Assembly: GCA_902500715.1 (NCBI GenBank)
Contig: CABVRO010000001.1
Location: 1 to 64,000 of the forward strand
Length of the DNA stretch: 64,000 bases
Direction of reading: 5' to 3'
DNA from: an uncultured Nitrospira sp.
GTDB taxonomy: Bacteria; Nitrospirota; Nitrospiria; Nitrospirales; Nitrospiraceae
In this document: piece by piece, positions 41,783 to 51,739 of the stretch
How positions within the stretch are numbered: position 1 is the stretch's first letter
Layout: each line of letters begins with the position of its first letter
Notes under the pieces: model-generated
The model's input: the letters and a program-made list of their open reading frames with translations, nothing else
What the model was told of the DNA's origin: nothing
Database searches by the model: none
Made by a program: the position numbers and the translations under genes

Positions 41783-42115
41783 ATGAGTCCATTGAGCAAG
41801 GCAGTTCCCACCGGAGCAGAGCAGGAGCCGGGCGCCAAGACGCTCAAGGCGAGAGTGGGGGCATCGGTTCACATTCGGCTGTGGGAGGATCGAACCCGCG
41901 GGGAATTGTGGGTTCCGTCCTACGACGCGACCGGCATCCCTCTGGTTGAGGACGATTTTCTTCGTACGGCCAGTAACAATGCAGTCGACGCAGGGCAGCG
42001 CACATTTGAATTCAGGCCTATCGCCGCTGGAACCCACCGGTTGGTGTTTGAGAAGCGGATGGGGTGGAAGTTCACGGCTGAGGACCGGCAGATTTTTTAT
42101 GTGACCGTATCCTGA
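41783..42115 (+). CDS. Chagasin-like (I42) protease inhibitor family protein
   Basis: A 110-residue beta-rich protein. GASVHIRLWEDRTRGELWVP and AGQRTFEFRPIAAGTHRLVFEKRMGW occupy the positions of the three inhibitory loops of chagasin-type cysteine-protease inhibitors. The first loop, NPTTGF in true chagasins, is only loosely kept. It has no signal peptide, so it would stay in the cytosol, unusual for this family. The assignment is by pattern. Confidence 0.55.
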   Translation: MSPLSKAVPTGAEQEPGAKTLKARVGASVHIRLWEDRTRGELWVPSYDATGIPLVEDDFLRTASNNAVDAGQRTFEFRPIAAGTHRLVFEKRMGWKFTAEDRQIFYVTVS

Positions 42116-42142
42116 GATTTGAAAGGTGCTGAGAAATGAGTC

Positions 42143-42982
42143 ATGCCTGACATTGCATATGTGAATGGTCGCTTCGGTCCGCTGGCTGACGCGGTCGTCA
42201 GTATTGAGGATCGAGGCTTTCAGTTCGGTGACGGGGTCTACGAAGTCATTCGGACCTATCGCGGACAGCCCTTCGCCATTGAAGAGCACCTGGCTCGATT
42301 GGAGCGGAGTGCTCAGGCGCTGCAACTCTCAATCGGGCAGGCGAGGGAACAGTGGAGTTCCTTGATTCGAGAAGGCCTGCGGCTGAGCCAATTCCCTGAG
42401 ACCAAGATTTATCTGCAGATCACTCGCGGGCAGGCTCCTCGCGATCATCCGTTCCCAGTATCGTCCGTCCCCACCACGGTTCTGACCTTTCGCGAACTCC
42501 ACCCGCTGGATGTCTCCGTTCGCAATGCCGGGGTTCAAGCTATGTCGTTCGAGGACATTCGATGGGGACGCTGTGACATCAAGAGCGTCAACCTGCTGGC
42601 TAACGTCCTGGCGCGGCAGCGAGCCAAAGAGGCAGGCGTGTTTGAAGCGATCCTGGTCCGAGAGGGAACGGTCACGGAGGGGTCGGTCAGCAATGTCATG
42701 GTGGTGCGCAACGGCGTCGTTCAGACGGCGCCGGAAGGGCACAGGATTCTATCCGGCGTGACGCGCGCGATCGTCCTGGAACTGGCGCGTAAAGAAGGTA
42801 TCCCGGTGACGGAATCGTTCGTCACCCGGGAAGAATTACTCGCGGCCTCGGAGGTATTTCTGACAGGAACGACTGTGGAGGTATTGCCCGTAGTGCGTGT
42901 CGACGGACATGCGATTGGGAGCGGATCGCCGGGTTCTGTTTCTCAGTTGTTGTCTCGCCGTTTTGAAGCGCTGGTCGGCTAG
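42143..42982 (+). CDS. Class IV aminotransferase, probably D-amino-acid transaminase
   Basis: A 279-residue PLP enzyme of fold type IV. It begins AYVNGRFGPLADAVVSIEDRGFQFGDGVYEVIR, with RWGRCDIKSVNLLANVLARQRAKEAG holding the catalytic Lys in DIKS. TEGSVSNVMVV and LSGVTRAIVLELARKEGI complete the family. It probably makes D-alanine/D-glutamate for peptidoglycan; branched-chain aminotransferase or aminodeoxychorismate lyase are alternatives. The gene ends just before the compact terminator preceding rimP. Confidence 0.85.
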   Translation: MPDIAYVNGRFGPLADAVVSIEDRGFQFGDGVYEVIRTYRGQPFAIEEHLARLERSAQALQLSIGQAREQWSSLIREGLRLSQFPETKIYLQITRGQAPRDHPFPVSSVPTTVLTFRELHPLDVSVRNAGVQAMSFEDIRWGRCDIKSVNLLANVLARQRAKEAGVFEAILVREGTVTEGSVSNVMVVRNGVVQTAPEGHRILSGVTRAIVLELARKEGIPVTESFVTREELLAASEVFLTGTTVEVLPVVRVDGHAIGSGSPGSVSQLLSRRFEALVG

Positions 42983-43029
42983 CCGCCCCTTGCTTTCACT
43001 ACTATGGCATGGTAAGGTTCTCGCGCTGT

Positions 43030-43056
43030 AAGTGGGCCAAGGCCCACTTTTTTGTT
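43030..43056 (+). terminator. Compact intrinsic terminator between the transaminase and rimP
   Basis: AAGTGGGCC and GGCCCACTT are complementary almost without a loop and are followed by a run of six T. The hairpin ends about 20 bases before the rimP ATG at 43073, so it either ends the upstream transcript or acts as an attenuator in front of the rimP operon. Confidence 0.75.
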
Positions 43057-43072
43057 TGAGCAACTTTTCTCT

Positions 43073-43591
43073 ATGAGTGACGCGGGAGCAGTGTCGGCAG
43101 GGAAGCCGTCGGTGAAACGCGCTGAGGCGCTGAACCTTCGCATCCAAGAAATTGCCGCTCCTATTTTGCAGTCTCATGGTCTGGAGTTGGTCGAGGCCGT
43201 CTGCGTCGGCCAAGGGCCCAGGACCGTGATTCGTGTGTTTATCGACAAGCCTGGGGGGATCACCCTGACAGACTGTGAGCAGGCGCATCGCTCGTTGAGC
43301 CCGGCGCTCGATGTGATTGATCCATTCCCGCATGCCTATACGCTGGAAATTTCGTCTCCCGGGCTGGATCGTCCCTTGCGGAGCGTGCAAGACTATCGGC
43401 GTCTGATCGGGAAGCCGGTCACACTCAAATTGTGCGAACCTATTCAGGCGCAGTGGCGGCTGGTTGGCGCAGTGGTCGAGGTGGACGACCGGGGGGTGAC
43501 CCTTGCCATTCAGCAGAAGAAAACCACGGAGACAATCCGAGTTGAGTTTGATCAAATCGCTCTGGCGCGGCGGAAGGTGGAGTTCTCGTAG
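43073..43591 (+). CDS. rimP: Ribosome maturation factor RimP
   Basis: A 172-residue cytosolic protein needed for 30S assembly. Typical blocks: LELVEAVCVGQGPRTVIRVFIDKPGGITLTDCEQAHRSLSPALDV and YTLEISSPGLDRPLRSVQDYRRLIGKPVTL. It has a slightly longer N-terminus than usual. ATG at 43073 is used; the TTG at 43052 would lie in the terminator. It precedes nusA by 42 bases, as in most bacteria. Confidence 0.93.
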   Translation: MSDAGAVSAGKPSVKRAEALNLRIQEIAAPILQSHGLELVEAVCVGQGPRTVIRVFIDKPGGITLTDCEQAHRSLSPALDVIDPFPHAYTLEISSPGLDRPLRSVQDYRRLIGKPVTLKLCEPIQAQWRLVGAVVEVDDRGVTLAIQQKKTTETIRVEFDQIALARRKVEFS

Positions 43592-43633
43592 CAGCAGGTG
43601 CCAGGGTGGTGTGTTAACCATGAGGTGTGAGCT

Positions 43634-44773
43634 ATGAACCGAGAGTTGATCGCCGTCATCGATGAAATCGGCCGTCAAAAGGGGATCGATAAGGCCAGGG
43701 TCATTGGCGCGATCGAGTCAGCACTTCAAACTGCTGCCAAGAAACGATTCGGCCAGGCCGAAAACATCCAGGTGGAAATCGATCCGAAGACCGGCGAAAT
43801 CTCGGTCGTTTCAAAGAAAATCATTGTCGATACGGTGGCCAATCCGAAAGCGGAAATCTCCCTGAAGGAAGCGCGCGAATATGACGAAGGCGCGGAGGTT
43901 GGCGATGAGATCGGCTCTCTGATCGAGATGGACGAGTTAGGCCGGATCGCGGCCCAAACGGCCAAGCAGGTGATCTTTCAGAAGGTGCGTGAGGCCGAGT
44001 GGGAAGCTGTTCAGAAGGAATACTCAACCCGTCAGGGCGATCTGGTGAACGGCATCATTCTCGGCATGGAGCGCCGAAACTTTCTGGTGGATCTCGGCAA
44101 GACCGAAGCGATCCTCCCCATTCAGGAACAGATCCCGCGCGAAACCTATCGGCGTGGAGACCGGGTGAAAGCCCTGCTCCTGGAGGTGCGTCGTACCCCC
44201 AAGGACGTGCAGGTCATTCTGTCCCGCAGCCACCCGCAGTTTGTGGCGAAGATGTTTGAGCTCGAAGTGCCGGAAGTCGGCGAAAAGATCGTTGAAATCA
44301 AGTCGATCGTGCGTGAGCCCGGCGATCGTACCAAAATTGCGGTCTCTTCTCGGGATAAAGCTGTCGACCCGGTAGGGGCCTGCGTCGGCATCAAGGGGTC
44401 GCGTGTGCAGGCTGTGGTTCGTGAATTGCGCGGGGAAAAGATCGATATCATTACGTGGACGCAGGATCCGCGTGTCTTTATCGCCGAGGCGCTGAATCCC
44501 GCCACGATCGAGAAGGTCGGGATCGACGAGGAAAAGAAGTCGGCTCTGGTGGTGGTGGCCGATTCGCAGTTGTCTCTGGCGATCGGGAAGAACGGGCAAA
44601 ATGTGCGACTCGCCGCGCGCTTGACCGGTTGGAAGATCGATATCATCAGCGCGACCGAATACGAGAAAGAAAAGGCGGAGCGGGATCGGGATATCAAGGC
44701 GGCCCTGGCAGAGGAAACCGAGGCGCAGCGCCAGCAGGATGAAGCGCGGGCTGCTGCGCAACAGGCGGAGTGA
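43634..44773 (+). CDS. nusA: Transcription termination/antitermination factor NusA
   Basis: A 379-residue protein. The N-terminal RNA-polymerase-binding domain is residues 1-125 (MNRELIAVIDEIGRQKGIDK), then the S1 domain 135-200, KH1 about 230-280 (GACVGIKGSRVQAVVRELRGEKID) and KH2 about 300-345 (LAIGKNGQNVRLAARLTGWKIDI). It lacks the C-terminal acidic repeats found in E. coli (495 residues), as in many bacteria. It controls pausing, termination and antitermination. Confidence 0.95.
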   Translation: MNRELIAVIDEIGRQKGIDKARVIGAIESALQTAAKKRFGQAENIQVEIDPKTGEISVVSKKIIVDTVANPKAEISLKEAREYDEGAEVGDEIGSLIEMDELGRIAAQTAKQVIFQKVREAEWEAVQKEYSTRQGDLVNGIILGMERRNFLVDLGKTEAILPIQEQIPRETYRRGDRVKALLLEVRRTPKDVQVILSRSHPQFVAKMFELEVPEVGEKIVEIKSIVREPGDRTKIAVSSRDKAVDPVGACVGIKGSRVQAVVRELRGEKIDIITWTQDPRVFIAEALNPATIEKVGIDEEKKSALVVVADSQLSLAIGKNGQNVRLAARLTGWKIDIISATEYEKEKAERDRDIKAALAEETEAQRQQDEARAAAQQAE

Positions 44774-44836
44774 AGCGGTTCGATATTCACGGGCTGAATG
44801 GCAATTATTTAAGCGGGTGGAGCTGAGCGGTACTGT

Positions 44837-47422
44837 ATGCGCGTGTACGAATTAGCAAAGCAGCTGGGGATGGAAAATCGGGAGCTGATTCCTGAACTGA
44901 AACGGCTCGGGATTCCGGTGGCGTCCCACAGCAGTGCCTTGGATGACGATTCGGTTCGCGTTGTCTTGGAGAAGCTGAGCTCGAAGGCGCGGGGTGGTGA
45001 GGTTGTTTCCGGCGGGCATGAAGCGAAGAAAATGGTTCGCTCGTCCAAAGAGTCGGGTGCGTCTCTCGAGAGGGGGCACGCGGCGGCGCATGAAGAGCCT
45101 CCGAAGCCGGACAAGAAACGAATTCTCATCAAGAAGAAGAGGGAGGAAGGTGCGGAGGATGTTGCAGCCTCTCTGGCGGCGGCAGAAGCGGCGTTTGCGC
45201 CCGTCGTTCCTGCAGGATCCGAAGCGTCGGCGGCTGGTCACGAGGCGGAAACGATTGAAGCCGCCCCGGTTGAACCTGCACCATCCGAAGAAATAGTGCC
45301 CTCCACTCCTGTCGTGACCGTTTCAGAGGAGCCGCTCGTCAAGTCGGTCCAAGTTCCACAGGTCACGGCTCCCCCGCTTGATGCGCTGGCGACGGCGAAG
45401 AAGAAGAGTGCGGCTACGGAGGCCATGGAGAGCGAAGCAGCGGCGCGAGAAAAATTGAAAAAGGCCAAGAAGGCTCCGCGAACTCGTGAGGAAGATGAAG
45501 CCAAGTTTAAGAACGACGCCACTCGATGGGGAGATCTGCGGGCAATCCCGGTGCAGCGGCGCGAAGACCGATCCAAGCATATTCACCATGCCTCGCCAAC
45601 GGAAGTCACCAAGCCGAGAAAGAAAAGCGTGAAATTGAGCGCAGGAGTGAGCGTCAAGGAATTCGCAGAACTCATCGGTCAGCGGCCTGCGGACGTGGTC
45701 CGGAAGCTGATGGAGATGGGGCAGATGGTGACCTTCAATCAGTCGATCAATCTGGAAGCGGCCTCTTTGATCGCCGAGGAGTATGGCACTAAAGTGGAAG
45801 TGTCGACGGAAAAGGTCGGCGAAGCATTGCTGGAAGAGGCCGCGCAATCGTCGGGTGAGGAGCATGCGGTCGTGCGGCCCCCGGTCGTCACGATCATGGG
45901 TCATGTCGATCACGGGAAAACGTCGTTGCTCGATGCGATTCGTCTGACAAAGGTGGCGGAAGGCGAGGCCGGAGGGATTACGCAGCATATCGGGGCCTAT
46001 ATCGTCGGGGTGCGGGGCAAGCAGGTCACCTTCCTCGATACTCCGGGTCACGAAGCCTTTACGGCCATGCGCGCCAGGGGCGCGAAGGCCACGGATATCG
46101 TGATTCTTGTCGTGGCTGCCGATGATGGCGTCATGCCGCAGACGGTGGAAGCCATTCACCATGCCAAGGCTGCCGGAGTGCCATTGATCGTCGCCATCAA
46201 TAAGGTCGACAAGCCGGGAGCCAATATCGATCGTGTCAAGAATGCCCTGACCGAGCATGGGCTGGTTCCTGAGCCCTGGGGCGGCGACACGATTATGGTT
46301 GAGGTGTCCGCGAAGCAACGGACCGGCCTGGACCAGTTGTTGGAAATGATTCTTCTGCAGGCGGAAGTCTTGGAGTTGAAGGCGGATCCATCGCGCATGG
46401 CCAAGGGCCTGGTGATCGAGGCGAAGTTGGACCGTGGGCGAGGGCCGATCGCGACGGTGTTGGTGCAGAGCGGAACGCTCCATGTCGGGGATGCGTTTGT
46501 AGTCGGCAATTTCAGCGGCCGCGTGCGCGCGCTCGTTACTGACACGGGGAGCAAGACGACTGAGGCTGGCCCGTCGGTTCCTGTCGAGGTGATCGGTTTG
46601 CCGGGCGTGCCGTCGGCCGGCGATTGGTTCACCATCGTGAAAGATGAACGGGTTGCCCGTGAGATTGCGCAGGAACGGGCGATGAAGCAGCGCGCGGCGG
46701 ATCTGGCCGGGCCGGCCAAGGTGAGCTTGGATGACCTGTTCGCTAAGATTCAGGAGGGCAATGTCAAAGAGTTGCCCATCGTCATCAAGGCCGATGTGCA
46801 GGGATCGGCGGAAGCTTTGGCCGCGGCAGTGGAAAAAATGCCGGCCGGGGCCGTCAAGTTGCGGGTGATGCATACCGGTGTGGGCGGTATTACCGAAACC
46901 GACATTCTCTTGGCGGCCGCGTCCAAGGCCATCGTGATCGGATTTAATATCCGTCCGGAGCCGAAAGCGGCGGCGCTGGCCGAGCGAGAGGGTGTCGATG
47001 TGCGCCTGTACAGCATTATTTACGATGCACTCAACGATATCCGCGCCGCGATGGAGGGCTTGCTCGAACCCACGCTCAAGGAGCGTGTCCTTGGGCGGGC
47101 CGAGGTGCGGCAGATGTTTACGATCCCCAAGGCCGGTCTGGTGGCCGGTTGTTACGTGGTGGATGGCGTTATCTCCCGGGCCAGCGTCGGCGTGCGTGTG
47201 CTTCGCGACAGTGTGGTGGTGTATGAAGGCAAGCTGGGCTCGCTGCGTCGCTTCAAGGACGATGTGCGTGAAGTGCAGCAGGGGTATGAGTGCGGTATCA
47301 CGGTCGAAAACTTCAATGATCTCAAGGCCGGGGACATTATCGAGGCCTACGTCGTCGATAAGATTGCCGCAAAGCTTGAGCCTGCGAACCGTGGCACGTC
47401 TCCGCAAAGTCATCGGGCATGA
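44837..47422 (+). CDS. infB: Translation initiation factor IF-2
   Basis: An 861-residue GTPase. N-terminal IF2-N domain 1-55 ([24 protein letters not shown]), a long charged Ala/Glu/Lys-rich linker to about 270, a second IF2-N region, then the GTPase with GHVDHGKTS (about 354-362), DTPGHEAF and NKVDKPG, and domains II-IV. It brings initiator tRNA to the 30S subunit. The stop overlaps the DUF503 start by 4 bases. The short IF2-N and linker compositions are normal for this protein. Confidence 0.97.
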   Translation: MRVYELAKQLGMENRELIPELKRLGIPVASHSSALDDDSVRVVLEKLSSKARGGEVVSGGHEAKKMVRSSKESGASLERGHAAAHEEPPKPDKKRILIKKKREEGAEDVAASLAAAEAAFAPVVPAGSEASAAGHEAETIEAAPVEPAPSEEIVPSTPVVTVSEEPLVKSVQVPQVTAPPLDALATAKKKSAATEAMESEAAAREKLKKAKKAPRTREEDEAKFKNDATRWGDLRAIPVQRREDRSKHIHHASPTEVTKPRKKSVKLSAGVSVKEFAELIGQRPADVVRKLMEMGQMVTFNQSINLEAASLIAEEYGTKVEVSTEKVGEALLEEAAQSSGEEHAVVRPPVVTIMGHVDHGKTSLLDAIRLTKVAEGEAGGITQHIGAYIVGVRGKQVTFLDTPGHEAFTAMRARGAKATDIVILVVAADDGVMPQTVEAIHHAKAAGVPLIVAINKVDKPGANIDRVKNALTEHGLVPEPWGGDTIMVEVSAKQRTGLDQLLEMILLQAEVLELKADPSRMAKGLVIEAKLDRGRGPIATVLVQSGTLHVGDAFVVGNFSGRVRALVTDTGSKTTEAGPSVPVEVIGLPGVPSAGDWFTIVKDERVAREIAQERAMKQRAADLAGPAKVSLDDLFAKIQEGNVKELPIVIKADVQGSAEALAAAVEKMPAGAVKLRVMHTGVGGITETDILLAAASKAIVIGFNIRPEPKAAALAEREGVDVRLYSIIYDALNDIRAAMEGLLEPTLKERVLGRAEVRQMFTIPKAGLVAGCYVVDGVISRASVGVRVLRDSVVVYEGKLGSLRRFKDDVREVQQGYECGITVENFNDLKAGDIIEAYVVDKIAAKLEPANRGTSPQSHRA

Positions 47423-47700
47423 TCGTCGGGCTCTGTACGGTGGAGTTGTTCATTCCCGAGGGGCATTCGTTGAAAGAGAAGCGCCAGGTCCTGCAGAGCC
47501 TGAATACCCGGTTGCGAGACAAGTTTAATCTATCGGTTGCGGAAGTCGGAGATCAGGATTTGTGGCAAAAGGCGATTTTGGGGTTGGCCTGCGTGGCGAA
47601 TGAATCTGCGCATGTGAACCAGGTGTTGGATCAAGCCGTGAATTTGATTCAGTCCGTGCCCGCGATCCAGCTATTGCGCTCGCGAATCGAGTTGCTGTAA
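47419..47700 (+). CDS. DUF503 (YlxP-like) protein
   Basis: A 93-residue protein: [52 protein letters not shown]. This is the standard DUF503 family that sits between infB and rbfA in many bacteria and is thought to help ribosome biogenesis. The ATG overlaps infB in ATGA. RbfA follows after 9 bases. Confidence 0.9.
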   Translation: MIVGLCTVELFIPEGHSLKEKRQVLQSLNTRLRDKFNLSVAEVGDQDLWQKAILGLACVANESAHVNQVLDQAVNLIQSVPAIQLLRSRIELL

Positions 47701-47709
47701 GGCGGCGTC

Positions 47710-48108
47710 ATGACCAAATCGACGTACAGCCGGGCCGATCGTGTGGCAGACCAGATCCGCATGGAAGTGGCCGACATTCTGATGCGGAAGATTAAGGATC
47801 CGCGTGTGCGCTCGGTCACCGTGACCGATGTGGAGTTGACCAAAGATCTTCGCATCGCGCGCGTCTTTGTCACGACCATGGAGCAGAATAAGGATGAGCG
47901 GCTGGTGTTCGAAGGGCTGGCGAAAGCCAGCGGTTTCGTTCGGGCCGAGTTGGGGCGGCGTCTGGCATTGCGATACCTGCCGGAGCTGATCTTTATGAAA
48001 GACATCAGTGGCCCTAGAGCTGACCGAGTCCTGGAGTTGTTGGATGGACTGCACCGCGATCAATCCCACGAAGAAATGTTGGCCGAGACCCCACGCACCG
48101 ATGTCTAG
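47710..48108 (+). CDS. rbfA: Ribosome-binding factor A
   Basis: A 132-residue KH-like protein (RADRVADQIRMEVADILMRKIKDPRVRSVTVTDVELTKDLRIARVFV). It helps mature the 5' end of 16S rRNA in the 30S subunit. Typical length and order before truB. Stop and truB start are 3 bases apart. Confidence 0.94.
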   Translation: MTKSTYSRADRVADQIRMEVADILMRKIKDPRVRSVTVTDVELTKDLRIARVFVTTMEQNKDERLVFEGLAKASGFVRAELGRRLALRYLPELIFMKDISGPRADRVLELLDGLHRDQSHEEMLAETPRTDV

Positions 48109-48111
48109 CAA

Positions 48112-49143
48112 ATGACCATGATAGCCTCGATGGAGCCACGCGCGACCACTGTGCTTCAGGACGGAGTGTTGAATGTCCGCAAGGAAGCCGGATGGACATC
48201 GCACGATGTGGTGGCTCGTATTCGTGGGAAGTTGCGCGGCATGAAGTTGGGTCATGCCGGAACGCTGGATCCGGCGGCGACCGGTGTCCTGCCGTTGCTC
48301 GTCGGGCGTGGAACGCGCATCGCTGAATATTTGCTGGAATGGGACAAGACCTATCTAGCCGGATTGCGCCTCGGTGAAACAACCGACACGCAAGATGCCA
48401 CAGGAACCGTGCTCCTGCGTTCACCGATTGAGTCGTTGTCCGAATCCCGCATCCGTGAAGTGGTAGCCGGGTTTGAGGGGCGCATTCAGCAACTCCCTCC
48501 CATGTATTCTGCGGTAAAAGTCGGCGGGGTTCCCTTATACAAAGCGGCGCGAGCCGGGCGGGAGGTCTCCAGGCAGGTTCGTGAAGTGACCGTCTTTCGT
48601 CTCGATATCGTGGATATTCAGATTCCTGAAGTGACGCTCCGGGTAGCCTGCTCCAAGGGGACGTATATCCGGACGCTCTGCGCGGATATCGGCGACAAGT
48701 TAGGGGTCGGCGCTCATATGGCGACCTTGGTCCGCGAGCGCGTGGGGCCACTGACGCTTGAGCAGGCGTTGACGGTGGACGAAGTCGAATTACGGTTGGA
48801 GCAGGGAACGCTTACGGCGTCGATGTTGACGCTGGATGAGGCGCTGGTCGGCCTTCCGGTTTGTATCGTGGGGGCGGAGACGGCCGGACGGGTCCTGCAC
48901 GGTATGCCGGTTCCCGGTTCGGCAGTGTTGGCCTGGCATGGTCTGTCTTCGGCTCTCGCTGACAGGGAGAATCGCGCTATTCGGATCAAGGACGGCGCAG
49001 GACGTTTGCTGGCAATCGGTACGATGCCGGTCGGTATGGATACCCAGACGCCGGGTGTCAGTGCGCAACCGATTGCTGTATCGAAGGTGTTGGTTACAGA
49101 AGAATCACAGGGTGGGAGCATTGCGAACTCAATAGAGGAGTAG
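48112..49143 (+). CDS. truB: tRNA pseudouridine(55) synthase
   Basis: A 343-residue TruB. GMKLGHAGTLDPAATGVLPLLVGRGTRIAEYL has the catalytic Asp, followed by RRIQQLPPMYSAVKVGGVPLYKAARAG-type blocks and a C-terminal PUA-like region. It makes the T-loop pseudouridine in tRNA. Three in-frame ATG codons (48112, 48118, 48130) lie close together; the first is given. It forms the end of the rimP-truB group before rpsO. Confidence 0.93.
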   Translation: MTMIASMEPRATTVLQDGVLNVRKEAGWTSHDVVARIRGKLRGMKLGHAGTLDPAATGVLPLLVGRGTRIAEYLLEWDKTYLAGLRLGETTDTQDATGTVLLRSPIESLSESRIREVVAGFEGRIQQLPPMYSAVKVGGVPLYKAARAGREVSRQVREVTVFRLDIVDIQIPEVTLRVACSKGTYIRTLCADIGDKLGVGAHMATLVRERVGPLTLEQALTVDEVELRLEQGTLTASMLTLDEALVGLPVCIVGAETAGRVLHGMPVPGSAVLAWHGLSSALADRENRAIRIKDGAGRLLAIGTMPVGMDTQTPGVSAQPIAVSKVLVTEESQGGSIANSIEE

Positions 49144-49149
49144 AGACGT

Positions 49150-49419
49150 ATGGCACTGGTCAAAGAGGTGAAAACGGAGTTGGTCAAGAGTTTTCAGCAG
49201 CATGACAAGGATACCGGATCTCCGGAAGTGCAGATCGCGATCCTGACGAACCGGATTACGTATTTGACGGAGCATTTCAAGCTGCACAAGAAAGACCACC
49301 ATTCCCGGCGCGGATTGTTGACACTGGTCGGACGTCGTCGTCGGTTGTTGGACTATCTCCGGAAAATCGAAGAGGCCCGGTATCGCGCGATTCTGGAGCG
49401 TCTGGGTATTCGTAAGTAG
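49150..49419 (+). CDS. rpsO: 30S ribosomal protein S15
   Basis: An 89-residue S15: [63 protein letters not shown]. It binds the central domain of 16S rRNA. Normal length. Six bases after truB, with a GC-rich hairpin directly downstream. Confidence 0.97.
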   Translation: MALVKEVKTELVKSFQQHDKDTGSPEVQIAILTNRITYLTEHFKLHKKDHHSRRGLLTLVGRRRRLLDYLRKIEEARYRAILERLGIRK

Positions 49420-49431
49420 TCGTGTGAGTGC

Positions 49432-49463
49432 TTCGGCTGCCGCCTTTGTGGGTGGCGGCCGAA
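49432..49463 (+). promoter_or_regulatory. Hairpin in the rpsO-pnp interval
   Basis: TTCGGC-T-GCCGCC pairs with GGCGGCCGAA (one bulged T). It lies 13 bases after rpsO. In other bacteria this interval holds a terminator plus an RNase III processing site that controls pnp; the T-tract here is weak, so partial readthrough into pnp is likely. Confidence 0.6.
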
Positions 49464-49615
49464 CCATTTGTTGTCCCCGCAGGTGAACACTGAAACAAGT
49501 TCAACGGCACGGGTCGACATTCAATCGAGGGCGGGCGCTTGTCGTTGGATGTGTAGAGAGCCGGTTGAACTTATCTCTGTGGGCATCTGTGGGATTTAAA
49601 CGAAGGAGTCCATAG

Positions 49616-51733
49616 ATGAAACATGTTGTAGACATTGAGCTGGCCGGGCGCCGCTTGACGCTGGAGACCGGACGCATTGCGAAGCAGGCGGACGGAGCCA
49701 TCTGGGCCACCTACGGTGACACCGTGGTGCTTGCGACGGCGGTTGCGTCGCAAACCGCGAAGCCGGGAGTGGATTTTCTTCCGCTGACCGTAGATTATCA
49801 GGAAAAGACCTACGCAGCCGGTAAGATTCCCGGTGGTTATTTTAAGCGGGAAGGTCGGCCTTCCGAGCGGGAAGTGCTCACCAGCCGGCTGATTGATCGA
49901 CCACTTCGCCCGCTCTTCCCTGAAGGGTATTACTTCGAGACGCAAGTCATCGCCTCGGTCTTGTCCGCGGACAAGACAGGCGTCTCGGATGTCATCGGCA
50001 TTATCGCAGCCTCCGCGGCGTTGGCGGTCTCGTCGATTCCCTTCAACGGGCCGATTGCCGGTGTGAAAATCGGTCGGGTGAACGGGCAGTTCGTGGTGAA
50101 CCCCGATCTGGAAGCTCTGGAAACCAGCGATCTCCATCTCGTTGTGGCGGGAACTGCCGATGCGGTGATGATGGTGGAAGCCGGCGCCAATGAATTGCCG
50201 GAAGCGACCATGCTCGAAGCCATCGAGTTGGCGCACGGCGAAATCAAGAAAATCGTCGCCAAGATCGAAGAATTGCGCAAGCTGGTTGGCAAGGCGAAGC
50301 GGGTTGTGGTGCAGGAGGCGATCGACGCCGCATTGACCGAACAGGTGCGGGCGCTGGTGGCCGGGCCGATTCGCGAAGCCATCCTCATTCCCAATAAAAG
50401 TGCACGGCAGGAACGCCTGGATCAGGTATTGACCGAGACGGTCGCGAAGCTCAAGTCGGACGAACCCAACCGTGACCGGCATGTCAAGATCATTTTCCAT
50501 GGGCTGGAGTACACCGAAGTTCGCAACATGATTCTCGAAAAGCGGGTGCGTGCCGACGGGCGTGGTCCGGCGGACATTCGCCCGATCACGTGTGAAGTGG
50601 GCGTCTTGCCTCGTGCGCACGGCTCCGCAGTGTTCACCCGCGGAGAAACCCAGAGTTTGGCGGTCGTGACGCTGGGCACGACCGATGATGAGCAGCGCAT
50701 CGATGCCTTGGAGGGCGAGTATATGCGCACCTTCATGCTGCATTACAATTTCCCGCCTTTCAGTGTCGGTGAGGCGCGGCCATTGCGGTCGCCAGGTCGC
50801 CGCGAGGTCGGGCATGGAGCCCTTGCCGAACGCGCGCTCAAATCGATTATCCCCGGCAAGGATAAGTTCCCTTATACCGTGCGGATTGTCTCGGAAATCC
50901 TGGAGTCGAACGGATCCTCTTCGATGGCGACGGTGTGCGGCGGTACGTTGGCGCTCTTGGATGCGGGCGTTCCGATTAAGGAACCGGTGGCGGGCATCGC
51001 GATGGGATTGATCAAGGAAGGCAATCAGGTGCTGGTCCTATCCGATATTCTCGGATTGGAGGATCACCTGGGCGATATGGACTTTAAGGTCACGGGGACG
51101 AAAAACGGCGTGACGGCGCTTCAGATGGATATCAAGATCGGCGGCATCACCTCCGAATTGATGCGCGAAGCGCTGGCTCAGGCGAAGGCGGGAAGGCTCC
51201 ACATTCTCGGGTGTATGGCCCAGGCGTTGACCGAACCGCGCACCAAGCTGTCAGCCTTCGCTCCGCGCATATTCCCGATGAAGATCAAGCAAGACAAGAT
51301 CCGCGATGTCATCGGCCCGGGTGGAAAGATGATCCGCAGCATCATCGCGGAAACCGGTGTGAAGATTAGTGTCGAAGATACCGGCGATGTGACGATTGCG
51401 TCTTCGGATGAAGCGTCGGCGCAGAAGGCGATCGAGATGATCAAGCGCCTGACCGAGGAAGTCGAAGTCGGCAAGATCTATCTCGGAACTGTCAGGAAGA
51501 TCATGGATTTCGGCGCCTTCGTCGAGGTCCTGCCCGGCACGGACGGTCTGGTGCACATCTCCCAGCTGGCTCATCATCGCGTCAAGGCGGTTACCGATGA
51601 GGTGTCCGAAGGCGATCAGGTGATGGTGAAGGTGCTGGAAATCGATAAGCAGGGGAAGATTCGCTTAAGCCGGAAGGAAGCCATGCCGGCACCGGCTGGT
51701 TCTCCTGCCACCGAACCAACGCCCGCGGGATAA
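49616..51733 (+). CDS. pnp: Polyribonucleotide nucleotidyltransferase
   Basis: A 705-residue PNPase with two RNase PH domains (1-215 and about 315-550; TRGETQSLAVVTLGT, FPPFSVGEARPLRSPGRREVGHGALAERAL), a KH domain (about 555-615; IRDVIGPGGKMIRSIIAETG) and a C-terminal S1 domain (about 620-690; GTVRKIMDFGAFVEVLPGTDGLVHIS). It degrades RNA from the 3' end by phosphorolysis. A normal full-length protein. The AAGGAG SD lies before the ATG. Confidence 0.97.
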   Translation: MKHVVDIELAGRRLTLETGRIAKQADGAIWATYGDTVVLATAVASQTAKPGVDFLPLTVDYQEKTYAAGKIPGGYFKREGRPSEREVLTSRLIDRPLRPLFPEGYYFETQVIASVLSADKTGVSDVIGIIAASAALAVSSIPFNGPIAGVKIGRVNGQFVVNPDLEALETSDLHLVVAGTADAVMMVEAGANELPEATMLEAIELAHGEIKKIVAKIEELRKLVGKAKRVVVQEAIDAALTEQVRALVAGPIREAILIPNKSARQERLDQVLTETVAKLKSDEPNRDRHVKIIFHGLEYTEVRNMILEKRVRADGRGPADIRPITCEVGVLPRAHGSAVFTRGETQSLAVVTLGTTDDEQRIDALEGEYMRTFMLHYNFPPFSVGEARPLRSPGRREVGHGALAERALKSIIPGKDKFPYTVRIVSEILESNGSSSMATVCGGTLALLDAGVPIKEPVAGIAMGLIKEGNQVLVLSDILGLEDHLGDMDFKVTGTKNGVTALQMDIKIGGITSELMREALAQAKAGRLHILGCMAQALTEPRTKLSAFAPRIFPMKIKQDKIRDVIGPGGKMIRSIIAETGVKISVEDTGDVTIASSDEASAQKAIEMIKRLTEEVEVGKIYLGTVRKIMDFGAFVEVLPGTDGLVHISQLAHHRVKAVTDEVSEGDQVMVKVLEIDKQGKIRLSRKEAMPAPAGSPATEPTPAG

Positions 51734-51739
51734 TCGATC

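Noticed and set aside
45323-47413. 696-residue minus-strand frame opposite infB
   Set aside because: It is an antisense shadow; infB has all motifs and the shadow has none.
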